64,000 bases of DNA from Monodelphis domestica (lineage: Eukaryota > Chordata > Mammalia > Didelphimorphia > Didelphidae). The stretch covers positions 1,719,662 through 1,783,661 of the forward strand of contig NC_077232.1 in assembly GCF_027887165.1 (NCBI RefSeq). The letters run 5' to 3'. Of this stretch, positions 27,410 to 39,224 are shown piece after piece. The translations under genes and the position numbers were made by a program. Below the pieces are notes generated by a model, which was not told where the DNA came from, did not search any database, and saw only the letters and a program-made list of their open reading frames with translations. Each line of letters begins with the position of its first letter. The first letter of the stretch is position 1.

Positions 27410-29340
27410 TAGGGTACAACATTGAAAGTAAGTGGGATTTGGGCATTTCCACACAATAAGAGGGGTGAGAAAGCTTCCACCAAAGCTCAAGCTGATCAAC
27501 CCTCCCCCACATAACCTACAGAGCTAGAGTCAGAGCCAGCACAAGCTAGAATCAGTGAGTGAGTGAGGGGCACCCCTAGGTCCTTGGCAGCTAAGACCAC
27601 CAAAGTCCTATCCATGAGAGCAGCTAGACCTGAGTCCCCAGCAGGCTGAAGAGCAGAGATCTTGGGAACCTGCAGGGAGATAGCACAGATAAGGGCAGTA
27701 AACAGTAGTAGCTGCAAAGACTCAAGAGCTGGCCTCAGGCAAAAACCACACTCCTTAGCTCCATATATAGAGAGCCTGCCCTCCTCACTCAGATTTCTGA
27801 TGGGAAAGGGAATGAAAAACCACCATAGTGATGGCAAATGGTGCCCAGGAAAAATGACTTCCCATCACTAAGAAAAACAAGAAGAAGGCTTTGACCCTAG
27901 AAATTTTATGGAGGAAAAATCCAGTCTACAAAGGAAATAGCAGAAAGGGACATACAAATAATGCATCCAGGCCTTCCAAAAAATGGGAATTGGCCAGAAG
28001 CTCTCAAAGAATTTAAATCAGAGCTTATGAAGAAGAAGGAAGGATTCTAGCAAGAAAAGTGGGAAATAGTTCAAAAGAAAAATGAGAGTTTGAAGTACAG
28101 AAATGCCCAATTGGAGAAACAGTTAGAAGCTATGAAAAGCGGGATAGACTAAAGCGAAAAGGAAAACCAATCTTTAAAGACCAGAGTTAGGCAATTGGAA
28201 GCCAATGATCTTGCAAAACAGCAAGAATTAATAAAGCAAAGTCAAAAACCTCACAAAATAGAAGAAAACAATATATTTCACCGACAGGATGACAGATGGG
28301 GACAACCAATCATAACGAGACAATTTGAGAACCATTGGTCTGCCTGAAAACCCAGAAATAAACAGAAATCTTGATATCATACTACAAGAAATTATCCAAG
28401 AAAACTGCCCTGTTCTTGAACCAGGGGACGAAATAGACATTGAAAGAGTTCATAGAACACCCTCTACACTAAATCCTCAAAAGACAACTCCCAGGAATGT
28501 AATTGCCAAATTCAAGAGCATCCAATATAAGGAGAAAATTTTACAAGAAGCTGAAAAGAGTCAATTCAGAAATCAAGTAGCATCAATCAGAATTACACAA
28601 GATCTGGCAACTTCCACACTGAAGCACCACAAGGCTTGGAATATGATATTCAGAAAGGCAAGAGAATTGAGTCTTCAACTTAGGATCACCTACCTATTAA
28701 AACTGACTATATACTTCCAGGTGGAAGTATGGGCATTCAACAAAATAGAAGATTTTCAAGTATTTGTAAAGAAAAGACCAGAGCTAAGTGGAAAGTTTGA
28801 TATCCAAACACAAAAATCAAGAGAAACATGAAATGGTAAATAAGAAAGAGAGTGGAAAGGGTAAATGTGTTTTTGTTATTCAACCTTCTTTAAAGGCTTC
28901 AATAAGATCAAATTGTTTATATTCATATATATGGAAAAATGTTATTTGTAACTCAAAAAGTATATTCATGATTATAGTAAATTAGAAGAATCATTTACAG
29001 GAAGAGATTCTATCTTACACTACAGGGAAAGTGAGAAGGGAAAACTAAGGGGGGAGTAAAGGGGAATACAAAAAGGGAGGGAAAGAGTGGGGAGGGAACT
29101 TAACAGACCCTAATAAAATAATAAGGGATCAAAAGGTAGGGGGCAGAAAGGGAAGCATATCAAGTATTTGATAATTTTGGAAATAATGGAAATTTTGAAC
29201 ATCTAGCAACAACAATTATCCAAGAAAGTAGAGAAATAATTATAGAAATTACAATAACAGGAATGATTGTAGAAAAAGATTATAGAAATTATGCTAATGA
29301 TAGAACCAATAATCAAAATGAGGCAAATGAATATATCTGA
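27410..29340 (+). mobile_element. L1 5' half: 5'UTR, ORF1, inter-ORF region
   Basis: 5'UTR about 27410-27880, then ORF1. The ORF1 RRM/C-terminal part is open at 28325-28831 (168 codons), with IGLPEN, ERVHR, NVIAKF and KEKIL motifs typical of L1 ORF1p, the RNA-binding chaperone of the LINE. The inter-ORF purine-rich region follows to about 29340 and ORF2 is missing. It is the intact counterpart of 21600-23490 and lets the tandem junction be placed in ORF1 at about 28546. Confidence 0.82.
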
Positions 29341-30010
29341 AATGGGGCCTGTCCACGCAATAGCCAAAATGTAAGTCCTCCTTAATGAGAGGAATCTGAG
29401 AGGTGCACATGGACCTTTCTGAAGGTTTCAGAGGGGAGAAAGCACTCTGGAATCAAAGATGAAGACATTTGATTTTCCAGACACTGATATAATCACCCCA
29501 GTCATCCCAATCCATCCCCCCCCCAAATAGTGATGAATCACAGTAAGAATAATATAGATCTGTATCTGTGGATCTAGCCAGATATCCAACCCTACCCATT
29601 AGCTTCATGTTACACATACTGAATAAGGAAATGAAAGGTTGAGCCAGCAAAGGAGGGCAGAGAGGAAAGGGGGAGAGAGGGAAGAGGGAAGAAGAAAACC
29701 AAAGAATTGAACAGTCATGCAGGCTTTTCAATACCACCATCAGTGCCAACCTGCAGTGATGGAAGGTCAAAGTCAGCTAGAATGAGTAGCCATGGATTGT
29801 TGGGCTGTTACCAGCATCATTTCAGCACAGCTTGGAAACAATTTTTACAGCAAAACCACTACAATAAACTTTTTAACACAACCTATAACTTTAAGACAAA
29901 TACCCAATTAATTTTAAACATTGGCATAAAATTTGGTTTAAACAATTATAAAAAGGAAAAATGCCACTATATGCACTCTATTGTGCAATAAACCTCTCTC
30001 TTATACTCTC
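29341..30010 (+). mobile_element. possible LTR
   Basis: Non-coding stretch ending in a pyrimidine-rich tail after AATAAACC (29987), the usual end of an LTR. No target duplication was found, so the limits and the call are tentative. Confidence 0.35.
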
Positions 30011-30056
30011 ATTTCACTTTGAAGTCCAATGGCATTCCAAATTAATATCCATTTCT

Positions 30057-30258
30057 ATTTTTTTAAAACCTTTACCTTCCGTCTTGGAATCAATACTGTG
30101 TATTGGTTCCAAGGCAGAAGAGTGCTAAGGGCTAGACAATGGGGTTTAAATGCCCAAGGTCACACAGCTGGGAAGTGTCTGAGGCCAGATTTGAACCTAG
30201 GACCTCCTGTTTCTAGGCCTCACTCAATACACTGAGCTCCCTAGCTGCCCCCCAAAAT
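30057..30258 (-). repeat. marsupial CORE-SINE
   Basis: Full reverse SINE with a perfect 13-bp target duplication AATATCCATTTCT (30044-30056 and 30259-30271). Confidence 0.92.
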
Positions 30259-30449
30259 AATATCCATTTCTAATGGTTATTTTGCCACATCTGGTATGGA
30301 GACAATACAGTCTCCTCTGAAAAACCCTGTATGCAGCTCTTTTAGTGTCTTAAAAGAATCTTAAAGCTGGGACTAGTAAAATCCACAGATATTCACTCTT
30401 GCATTTAAGAACTTTGAAAACTGTTTAAAAAAAAACAAAAACAGGGCAG

Positions 30450-30997
30450 GAACTTAAATCTGAGACTAAATGTAAAAGTCAGATTTGGTGGTTCTCAGTG
30501 AATGACAATGGGGAGTTTGGGGGGTCTGGGGAGAAGTGGGATGGTCAGACATGGATTCTCTTGTTGGCTTTGATGTCTCTCACTAGTTTTCATCTTCCAT
30601 ATCCTGCAGCACTTCTTTATTCTGTTCTTCACCATCACCCTGCATATCTGAAGTCCACAGAGTCAGGTTATCATGTAACAACTGCATTATAAGTGTCACG
30701 TCCTCATCGCTTTCTTCAATCAGTGTATCGAGTTCTGCAATTGCATCATTGAAGGCTGCTTTTGCCAACCTGCAGGCATGGTCAGGGAAATTAATAATTT
30801 CCTAGTAGAATACAGAAAAGTTGTGAGCAAGACCTAAGCAGATGGAGTGCACTGGTGGAAGTTCTGTCACTACAACATCACTAGAAGCTTTATAAACCAC
30901 CAGCGTATTCTCTATAGCCTACTTTAAGTCATTTCCTGTGACAAATTCAGCCAGATACCTGAGACAGGCTACTTTCATTTTATAATAGAAAACCTTG
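30450..30997 (-). pseudogene. YWHAE: processed pseudogene of 14-3-3 epsilon (3' part)
   Basis: On the reverse strand the last third of a 14-3-3 protein is readable without introns, ending [12 protein letters not shown] plus a diverged DMEDEN tail. That tail is specific to the epsilon isoform; other isoforms end differently. Upstream codons match VFYYKMK and RYLAEF with several stops and substitutions (for example the SEESYKD loop now reads IEESDED). Part of the 3'UTR is present below 30590. The 5' two thirds are missing. A 42-bp imperfect direct repeat flanks it (30399-30441 and 30995-31041). No poly(A) tract is seen where one would be expected at the low-coordinate end. Non-functional. Confidence 0.85.
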
Positions 30998-31041
30998 CCT
31001 TTAAGAACTTTGCAAACTGTTTAAAAAAAAAAAACAAAAAA

Positions 31042-31660
31042 CCTCACCTACCTTCCCATCATCCAGTGACACTGATATCCTTCCTGTTCCTCACACATGA
31101 CACTCCATCTTTCCACCTCATGCCTTTACATTGACTCTATACCATGCCTCCATTGTTTTCCTTCCTCAACTCCACCTCCTTGTTCCCCTAAATGGCTTCA
31201 AGACTCAGTTCAAATCTCACTTTCTGCAAGAAGTCTTTCTCAGTTGCCTCCACTTTAAAGCTTTCCATCTAAAATCATTTTTAATTTTCACTGCACGTAG
31301 CTGGTTCATTTATCTTCCTCTTTAGACTGAGAGGTTCTCAAGCAAAGCACTGTCTTCATCTTTCTTTGTATCTCTGATGATTGGCAAGAGTCTGGCACAA
31401 AGAACCAGATAAGTAAATGTATATTGCTGCTACTGCTGGTGATGGTGCTTGATGAGTTGTTATTACTGTACTGATGGCATTTCTCTCTTTTTTAAGCTGG
31501 TTACCACTAAGGCTACTTCTGAATAGGGGAAGAGTATAGATATATTTACAAATCGAAGTGATATAAAAGATAAAAGAAAACTAAGTATATCGAACTTTAT
31601 ATTTTATTTTCCCTTAGTTATATGTAAAAACAATTTTTAACATTCAGGTTTTTTTAAATT
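31042..31660. other. unassigned sequence
   Basis: I see no gene or definable repeat here; the short open frames have no recognisable similarity. Confidence 0.4.
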
Positions 31661-32215
31661 TTGTGTTGCAAATTCTTCTTTCTAATTTTTTTCTTCACCC
31701 CAGCCCCCTGGCAAACAATCTGATATACATTTTACATGTGCAATCATGTAAAAAATATTCCACATTAGTCATTTTGTCGAAGAGGTCTCCAAAGAAAAAA
31801 GAAGAAAGAATGTGATTTGAGTATATTTTGTTCTACATTCAGACTATCAATTCCTTCTCTGGAGGCAGATGGCATTTTTCCTCAGGAGCCTCTGGCATTG
31901 TCCTTGATCACTGAATTGCGGAGAGTAACTAGGTCATTCACAGTTGTTCATCAGAATATAACACATGGTCTTCTGGTTCTGCTTGCTTCACTTTGCATCA
32001 CTTCATGTAAATCTTTCCAAATTTTTCCAGTCATCCTGCTCATCCTTTCTTATGCTAGCATAATAGTATACCATCACAATATGATACCACAACTTGTTCA
32101 GCTATTCCCAAATAGATGGGCATTCCTTCAATTTACAATTCTTTGCTACTACAAAAAGAGCTATTATATTTTTGCATATATACATCCTGTTTTGTCTTTC
32201 AAAAAATATCTTGAG
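31661..32215 (-). mobile_element. older L1 3' end
   Basis: Reverse-strand L1 3' region recognisable by the ACCACAACTTGTTCAGC-type segment and the companion pattern at 45540-45760. More diverged than the L1s at 8341 and 27410. Confidence 0.65.
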
Positions 32216-32218
32216 AGC

Positions 32219-32880
32219 GGGACAGCTGGGTAGCTCAGTGGATTGAAAGTTTGGCCTAGAGACAGGAGGTTAATGGAACATAGGTGGGGCTACACTCACT
32301 CCCTAAAGATAATTCTAGCTATCTAAATCCTGACTAGCGGGTGCACTAAAAAATAGAAACAGCACACAGTTTGTGAGGTGAAGATGGCTAGAGGCCAGAG
32401 GTCTGAGCCAAGTTGGTCGGGCTCATCTTCAGGATAGAGTTGCTGGATCTCTGCTGCTCATACATATACACAGAATGTCAGGATGAGGAAAGATGTCACA
32501 GCTCCCAGAAACAGACATTTCTTGCTACCAGGAACCGCCAAGATTTTATCAGGAAATCTCAGCTATGTCCTTCAGCCAGATACAAAATGGCCACCGGAAG
32601 TAACCCTCGGCCCTCCGCTGTGTCCATTAATCAACAGACCCCCTTGTGTCTCCTTTTAAGCAGTCCTCCCATTCCAGAATGGGGTTCATAGAGTTCTGTG
32701 CATGTGCCAGGCTCTGCGGAGTCACACACAAACCCTTGCAAATCTCTCATCTGCCTCCTTCTGTACTGCAGTTCTAATCTGCCTCAGACGCTTCCTAGCT
32801 GTATGACCCCTGGACGATGGCCTTAGTCCTTACCACAATGCCACCTTGGAACTACTACATATTATTGACTCTAAAATGTT
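32219..32880 (+). repeat. CORE-SINE split by an LTR-like insert
   Basis: The SINE head (CAGCTGGGTAGCTCAGTGG, 32224-32243) stops at about 32270. The core resumes at 32771 (TTCTAATCTGCCTCAGACG) and continues to about 32880. The intervening 32274-32770 is the insert described separately. Confidence 0.75.
32274..32770. mobile_element. LTR-like insertion in a SINE
   Basis: About 497 bp with TG...CA ends between the two halves of a SINE. Flanks share only GTT, so the target duplication is degraded. Family not identified. Confidence 0.55.
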
Positions 32881-32919
32881 AAGTCAAGGTTTGGGGCTGT
32901 TTTTTATTTTTAATCTCCG

Positions 32920-34290
32920 GGGGCAGAACCAAGATGGCGGTGTAGTAGCAGGGAAATCCTGAAGCTGCTCTGAATGTCCTTCCAAACTGATCTTTAAAAA
33001 GCATCTCAAAAGGACAGAAGTCAACGCAGGACAAGCAAAGGGGCTCTCCCATTGGACACAGCATGAAAGGTAGACAGAGAGAAGGGATTTCCATGTCATA
33101 AGGGAGCAACATGGCACCAAGGAAAAGCACCCCGTTCCACCTACCCCACCAGGACCTGGGCAATCTCTGAATTCTAGGAAGTGGACAGCACTAAAGAAAA
33201 AGCACTTCAGAATGGTAAACTGAAAAAAAAACATGGAACAATTAAACAGGCAGAAAAGCCATGCTGCCCCAGCCTTAACCCCAACCTCTGGCTCACAGCT
33301 AATGGGCCATTGGTATAGGAAAGGGTGGGAAGGGGCAGCAATCGCCCAAGAGAAAAGGCAGGAAGTGGGGGGGGGGCGGTCCAGAGGCTGAGGGCCTGGC
33401 CTGTGGAAAGGGAGGGGGAGGGAGATTGGCAGAGACCAGGGAGAATGGACCTGCCATGAGGGGCTCAGGTCTGGAGCCCCTTTTTCCCAGGGTTTTGGGG
33501 GACAGACCAACTCCCACATGGGCCAGTTTGGGGCCAGTTTGTGGACACACCCAGATTCCCCCAAAGTTAGAGCCCTTCAGGAACCCTGAGGCAGGAGCAA
33601 AGTAGAGAAAACCCCACAATCCCAGGCATGCCCAGGAAGCCTGCAGGGAGTTAGACAAAAACCATATTCCTAGTGTCAACATGCAATCTAGAAACCCCAG
33701 ACTTGTAGCCTAGTAAGATCTGATCAACCCCAAGTTTTGGGTCTAGCTTGTAAGTTGGAGATCCCAAAGCGTGTACTGGTTCCCTGTTCCTGTGAGAATC
33801 CCCTCTGAAGCATGGCAGGCCAGCAGTTTCAGACTGAATAATAGACCCTGCGGTAAATGGCGATCCCAGGTAGGTGGAGCTAAGCATATGCTCAGTACCT
33901 TTTTGTCTTAGGTCGTCTTCCCCTAGTGTATCCTTTCCCAAGAAGACCCCCCTCCTGGGCAGGGACCAGCCTTTTAGTCCCCATCGGAAGCAGCCCCTTC
34001 CCTTAGACCCCAGCCTCAGGCTATGATTCCTTTCCCAAGCTTGGCTGTGCCCTGTCAGTACAGTTTGAACTCTCCCATTTCCTTAGAGCTGTGGTCATGT
34101 CAGTCTTCTTTCCCTGCCCCTGGAGCTCCCCAAACGGTCTAGAGGCTCCCCCAATTCTTTTGCTCCCCGGAGTTGTCAGTCTAGCCAGGTTGGCTCTCCC
34201 AGAAATCAGCGACCAGAGCATCCGGAGTTCAGTCCTCTGACTCTGTTTTCTGTTAGCGCAGCTCTATGTGGAGGCCTAAGTTAGCACTAA
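32920..34290 (+). mobile_element. L1 5'UTR fragment with YY1-type start
   Basis: Begins GGGGGCAGAACCAAGATGGC. The CCAAGATGGC core is the YY1-binding start typical of L1 promoters. GC-rich 5'UTR-like sequence continues for over 1 kb with no ORF1, so it is a 3'-truncated or rearranged L1. The right limit is uncertain. Open frames in it are chance. Confidence 0.65.
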
Positions 34291-34489
34291 AGCCCTTTCC
34301 TCAGATAGTGGTTTTTCTAGTAGGTCTGTTTTTTATGGTTAACACGAGGGGGCGCCTGCGAGGCTCCCGGAACCTGCAGCTTTCCCAGGGACTTGGACAC
34401 ATTCCAGCCTAGGCTTGAAGTTAGGGCTGCAGGGAAGGGCTGCTTGGACAGCATTCGAATGTACTTCTCCTGCTTCCTCAAGGCCAGCG

Positions 34490-34890
34490 GTAATAAAGGT
34501 TCCTAAACTTCCCATCTGGGTGCCTGTTCGTGCTGCATTCGTACGATCCACAGTGGGAGCTAGGCGGGTCTGCCTGGGATCCCCAAAGGACCAGGGGCAG
34601 GAGCCGAACCAGGCAAGCTGCACCTGGATGACACCTCGCTGGGGTGGGGATTTTGGGCTGCCGGCTTCCCCTTTGGGCTTCTCTTTCCTGCTAAGACGAA
34701 GGGACCAGCATGAGATCCGATCGTAACACAGTTGTGAGGATCCTGGTGTCCTGCCTCCTGCTCTGAGGTCGCCCCTGGACCCCAGACACCCAAATTTCTG
34801 CTCTGCTGCTCGCACTTCTTCCCCCCAGCAGAATCCCAGGCAGGATGATGCCTCCGAGCCTTGGGCTTCCCCCGGTCATTGGGGCAAGTG
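34490..34890 (+). promoter_or_regulatory. relic copy of the KZFP 5' region
   Basis: Diverged homology in collinear order to about 39600-39940: CCCTTTGGG...TTTCCTGCTAA, ATGAGAT, GGAT/CC...GTCCTGCCTCC and AGCAGAATCCCAGGCA. This suggests that the 5' flank of a KZFP gene was duplicated and one copy decayed. No donor supports a working exon here. Confidence 0.45.
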
Positions 34891-35118
34891 TGAACAAGGG
34901 GATGACCAGGATCAAAGAGAAATTTGAATTTTGAAGAGATGCTGAGACTCAACTCCAAGACAGCTGCGGAGCAGCTCTTAGACTTCCCAGCACACCTCTG
35001 CGGTAGGGCGGCCTTGGAGGGAGTGCTAACTGGAACAGTAGCAGCAGAAGTGGAGTCAAGGTGGGGGAAAAGCAGCAGGGGTGGGGTGGGGCACAGGAAA
35101 AAAAGAAACAAAATGTCG

Positions 35119-35755
35119 GGAAGGCAGGCTTAACACAATTTATCTCAGCTATCTTAAATCTTATCCAGTCCTCGTAAGCCAGGAATATGAGTTTTAAAAT
35201 TAATAGCCAATATTCCAAGTATTCTATTTAATAAGATTTACTAATAATAACTAACACAAAAAAAGTAGAGGGAAAAGGTGCTAGCTAACCTAGCCTGGCT
35301 CATGGAGAAGAGAGAGAACCAGGCACAGCCTCAGAACTTATAACCCATATGTGAAGATGCAAATGTGGACAAAGAGAAAAGCATTCTGGGTAATAGAGAA
35401 AGGAATTTGGGGTCCTGTAAAAATAGAGACTTGAATCCAGGACTTCAATCCCCAGAAATCCTTGCTCCGCTTCTCCAGAATGCTTTGCAATCTCACTGGA
35501 TTCTCACCTGGGCTGAGAGCAGATTATGATTCAAAGGGTCTCCCAGTCTCTTCTTTTTCCTGTTGCAGCTTCCAAGCAGACGGGTCTCTTTTCGTAATGT
35601 AGGTGAGGTTGTCTAGGCCTCTGGGCCTAGACATGTGCTTTCTTATCCTGTATTTTCTTTAATCCTTAATCTTCAATAAACCTCTAAAAATACAATACTC
35701 CTTGCAGAGAGAAACTAATTTCTAACTGCCTCAGTTCTAAATTTTAATCTTTACA
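35119..35755 (-). mobile_element. solo LTR, TSD GTCG
   Basis: Flanked by GTCG (35115-35118 and 35756-35759). The reverse strand starts TGTAAAGATT. Related to the LTR at about 37075-37480, sharing the block around TTAAAATTAATA and a TTTACTAATAATAAC-like segment. Confidence 0.6.
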
Positions 35756-35759
35756 GTCG

Positions 35760-36530
35760 TTAGTGCAAAGTACAAAATCTCCGGGTATACATGGGTGATT
35801 TTCTCTCATTCACATAACTGTGAACAGTTATGATTACTAACTGTGTGTTTCCCTCTATCTTAATTTCCCCTGTTTCTCCTTTTCTTCCTCTCCTTTCAGC
35901 CTTTCCCTGTACATAAATATTCTTGTTTCTGACCACCAGCTCCCCAAGTTCACCCAACCTTTTTGTCCAGCCCCCACTTTTCTCATTCCCTCTCCCCTTG
36001 TTATTTCCTTGTATGATAAGATGGGTTTCTGAAGTTCATTGTGTGTGGATATTATTCCCTCTTTGCACCACTTCCAATAAGAGAAAAGTTCAAGCACTGC
36101 CCTCTCACCACCGCCATTTTCCCTTCTACTGTATTGCTTCTTACTCACCTCCTCATGTGAGATAATTTACTCCCAGGTTTCTCTTCTTTTCTCTTTTCCC
36201 AGTGTATTCCTGTCTTTATGCCTTCATTTCGTTTTGCATTTTTGTTTGTTTGTTTTGGATATCATCCCATCATATTTGAACTTCCTCCCTGTTCTTTGTC
36301 TAGGTATGTTCCTATTCTTTACTTAGCATTTTAAGGGCACAGTTCTTCCCTTGGTGGAGAGGATAAAGAGAAGAAATGAGTTCCTGAAGGGCTTAGAAGA
36401 ATTTTCTTCTCCAATAAGGGGAGAAGAGGTACTGAAGAACACATTCAGTTCTTGCAAAGAGGCATCAGGCTCAAAGGCAGAGGTATGATGTAAGTATAAG
36501 AAAATGGAGTGATTTATATTCTTTCCCAAA
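35760..36530. other. unassigned AT/pyrimidine-rich sequence
   Basis: Possibly an old L1 part on the reverse strand, but no diagnostic motif was found. No gene is seen. Confidence 0.35.
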
Positions 36531-36544
36531 TCCACTACCTAGAA

Positions 36545-36736
36545 CAGCGGTTCTCAACCTCTCAATTTGAGGCAATGAGAATACATAATGCATATCAGGT
36601 ATTTACATTCTGAATCAGAACTGTAGCAAAATTACAGTTTTGAAGTAGCCACCAAAATAATGTTTTGGTTTGGGGTCACTGCAACATGAGGAACTGTATT
36701 GCGGGGTCACGGCATTAGAAAGGTTGAGAACCACTG
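36545..36736 (+). mobile_element. SPIN-like hAT MITE
   Basis: 192 bp with terminal inverted repeats CAGCGGTTCTCAACCT and AGGTTGAGAACCACTG and interior AGCAAAATTACAGTTTTGAAGTAG, matching from memory the non-autonomous SPIN (hAT-Charlie) layout. The 8-bp flanks ACCTAGAA and GTCTACAG both resemble the preferred NTCTAGAN hAT target. It is internally diverged near the left third. SPIN elements are known for horizontal spread among tetrapods, including opossum. Confidence 0.82.
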
Positions 36737-36744
36737 GTCTACAG

Positions 36745-37070
36745 CAACAAGAAAAAGAAAGAGGAGATCAAAGAATTGAACATGCAACTAAAAAGCTAGG
36801 AAAAGAACAAATTAAAAAATTCTTAGATAAAGAACAAATTGGAAATTGTAAAAATCAAAGTAGAAATTAATTAAATTGAAAGTAAAAGAACTAACTAAAA
36901 AATAAGACTAGGAGCTGGTATTGTGAAAAGATAAATAAAATACATGAAGTATTCATTAATCTAATTTTTAAAAAGAAAGAAGAGAATCAATTTAGCAGTA
37001 TCAGGAATGAAAAGAGTGATTACACCTGTAATGTAGAGGAAATTAAGGCAATTTTAAGAGCTATTTTGGT
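36745..37070 (+). mobile_element. L1 ORF2 fragment
   Basis: Translates in patches to the linker between endonuclease and RT of L1 ORF2 (SWYCEKINKIHEVFINLI, SIRNEKSDYTCN). Short, broken and without L1 ends. The SPIN-like element abuts its left side. Confidence 0.65.
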
Positions 37071-37074
37071 GTCT

Positions 37075-37680
37075 GTAATGCAGGAGCCCAGGTTAGGATG
37101 TGCCTGTTACCCTGCTGTGGGGCCTGGAATAAGCAACAACCCCCCTCCACTAGATTAAAATTAATATCCAATAACTCCAAGCATTATATTTTACAAGCTT
37201 TATTAATAATCACTTGAAGTAGAGAATGAAAAAGAAGAAAACTAAAAACCTGAATAAAGAAAGCTTTCCCTACCAAGTATGTTGGAAAAGAGAGAGAGGC
37301 AGGGTCACACAGAAACTTTATCTCCAAAACCTAAGGACATAACAGGAGGAGGAACATGGGAAGCTGGGATTTAGAATCCTGGGAAATAGATTCTAATTAG
37401 ACCTGCCCTTCCCATCCTGTTCAGGTCCATTCTGGCAGAAACTCCCAAAGTGTGTCTGAGGGTCAGTGTTCTGGGTCAGGCTGAAGCCCCAGACACAGGG
37501 ACCTGGAGGGATCAGCTTTTGTCCTGCCATCCTGCCTGCTCCTCCTTACCAGACACCTCTCTGAGACTCCTGGACTGTTCTCTCTGGGAGTCTCTGCCTT
37601 TGCTCCTGGGGAACTCTACAATCCTCCTTGGCCCAATGCAGTCTCTCAGCCAGTCCATTTGAAGTGGGACACTTCACAAA
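37075..37680 (-). mobile_element. LTR related to 35119-35755
   Basis: Shares the TTAAAATTAATA...CCAA block and a reverse-strand AATAAA near 37200-37210. Limits uncertain. Confidence 0.5.
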
Positions 37681-38117
37681 TGAGTTCAAACACATAGAAT
37701 TTCGATTATTGGAACCGTAATTTATTACTAAAAGAGAGAAATAAAGAATCTACCAGCTGGGGCAGAATTCCCTAATGGAAAACTGTGTCAGACTGACATT
37801 ACAGGATAACTTATATAGGTACAGAGTTATCCAGGTTCTTATCTGACAACACAGGAATGCCAGGTTGGAGACAAGAAGCCCATCCTGGGGCTGTTATCCA
37901 AGGAGTGTTTATCCTTACTTAGTCAAAAGTTAGTTTGCTGACCCTTTGATATTCCTGAAATTCCTCTTTTGTCTCCTGGCCCCCTCCCCAAGCTAAGCAG
38001 AAACCAGTTTATCTGATTAAACAGCCAGGTCTGTTCTCTAAAAATAGGGACAGGGGCTTATCTCTTTTTCATTTTTCCATCTTTGGTCTTTTTGGGGCTA
38101 CTTCACATTCACCCTGA
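37681..38117 (-). mobile_element. second LTR-like segment
   Basis: The right end reads CACCCTGACA (reverse strand TGTCAGGGTG), a plausible LTR start, with dense TATA-like AT stretches inside. No target duplication was confirmed. Confidence 0.4.
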
Positions 38118-39224
38118 CAATGACAGAGGGGTGCAAGCAGGGCCTACAGGAGGATCCCAGGGCCTCCTGGAGGAGAGTCTCCCCAGCATTTAGTGTGGGG
38201 AGAAGGGGTTGAAGGTCGGGGAACCAGTCTGGACCAGAACGTTTGGTTCTTGGCATTTTCTTCAAAGAGGGCTGGACTCTGTCCATAATTTTCCCTTATG
38301 TGGAAACAGGAGGCAGCTGGAAGGGGAGCAGAGGAGCTGGCAGGGACCTGGGCAGAGAGGCAGGGAGGCCTCAGTTCCAATGTGGCCACAAAGAGCTCCA
38401 CTGTGTGACGTGGCTCAGACTGGAGGCACAGAAGAGAGATGCGGGAGGATAGAACAGGGAGAAGGTCACCCAGAGGTTCAGGGAACAGAGGGCAGCGCAA
38501 AGGCCTCTGGGAAACAGGAAGTCCAGATCCTGCCCAGTGCTCCTCCCCCCTCCTCCCCTTCCAAAGATTTTCCTGCTGGGGCTCCTTAGGGAGAGCTACT
38601 GTGCATACTCACCCCACCCGCCTGGGCAGAGTGAGGCCCGCACATTGCTCTTCCCCCAACAGGTGTCTAAAACCTCGGGGTGTCCTCAAGGGCTCCTGAC
38701 AGGCCCTGGCCCCTGGGATTCCCTTCGTTATTCAGAGCCAGTGTGGGAGCCGCCGGAACCCACGTGTCTAGGAAGGTGCTTTGCCTGGCCCTGGTTGCTG
38801 TGGTAACCTGGTTGGGTAAATGTCTGAGGACAGGGGCGTGTCCAAAGATCCTGAGCGAAAGGGCGTGGCTAGAGCCAGCAGCTGAAGAGGGGCGGGGCCT
38901 TCTCCTTCCTTCTTCCTGTGGCTCTTTTCTCCTGCAGACCCCCAATAAGTCTCACTCCTCTGCCTTGGCTAAGGAGACTAACCCTAATCCTCGGGATCCT
39001 CTTCCCCCTCCTTTTCTGCAAGAGTGCGGAGGAGGAGAAGAGAGTATTTTTGTGTCTCCCCCATCCAGCCCCGGAACCACGGGCAGCGCAGAGGCCTCTG
39101 GGAAGCAGGAAGCCGGAAGTCACGATTGTGCCCAGTCGTCCCCACCTCCTGGGCTTCCAAAGATTTTCCCGCCTTGTTTCTGTATCCCCCGCGGATCCTC
39201 CCGCGCACCCCACGGAATGAACGG
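38118..39224 (+). promoter_or_regulatory. GC-rich promoter-like region with a duplicated unit
   Basis: CpG-rich stretch with GC boxes (GGGGCGGGGC near 38890), an ETS-type CCGGAAGT at about 39111-39118 and a consensus donor GTAAGT at 39225-39230. A unit of about 150 bp occurs twice, at 38480-38590 and 39085-39180, sharing GGGCAGCGCA, AGGCCTCTGGGAA and TTCCAAAGATTTTCC. This looks like the promoter and non-coding exon 1 of a + strand gene, most likely KZFP gene 2, whose KRAB-A exon lies 15 kb downstream. The short ATG before the donor is not in phase with KRAB-A, so the exon is probably untranslated. Confidence 0.5.

Noticed and set aside
33299-35133. Several open frames of 100-226 codons on both strands
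   Set aside because: They lie in L1 5'UTR and GC-rich sequence, overlap in many frames and show no domain or splice pattern.
39216-39224. ATG just before the GTAAGT donor as the start codon of gene 2
   Set aside because: It leaves the exon in phase 2, which would put a stop at the start of KRAB-A; the KRAB-A exon needs phase 0.
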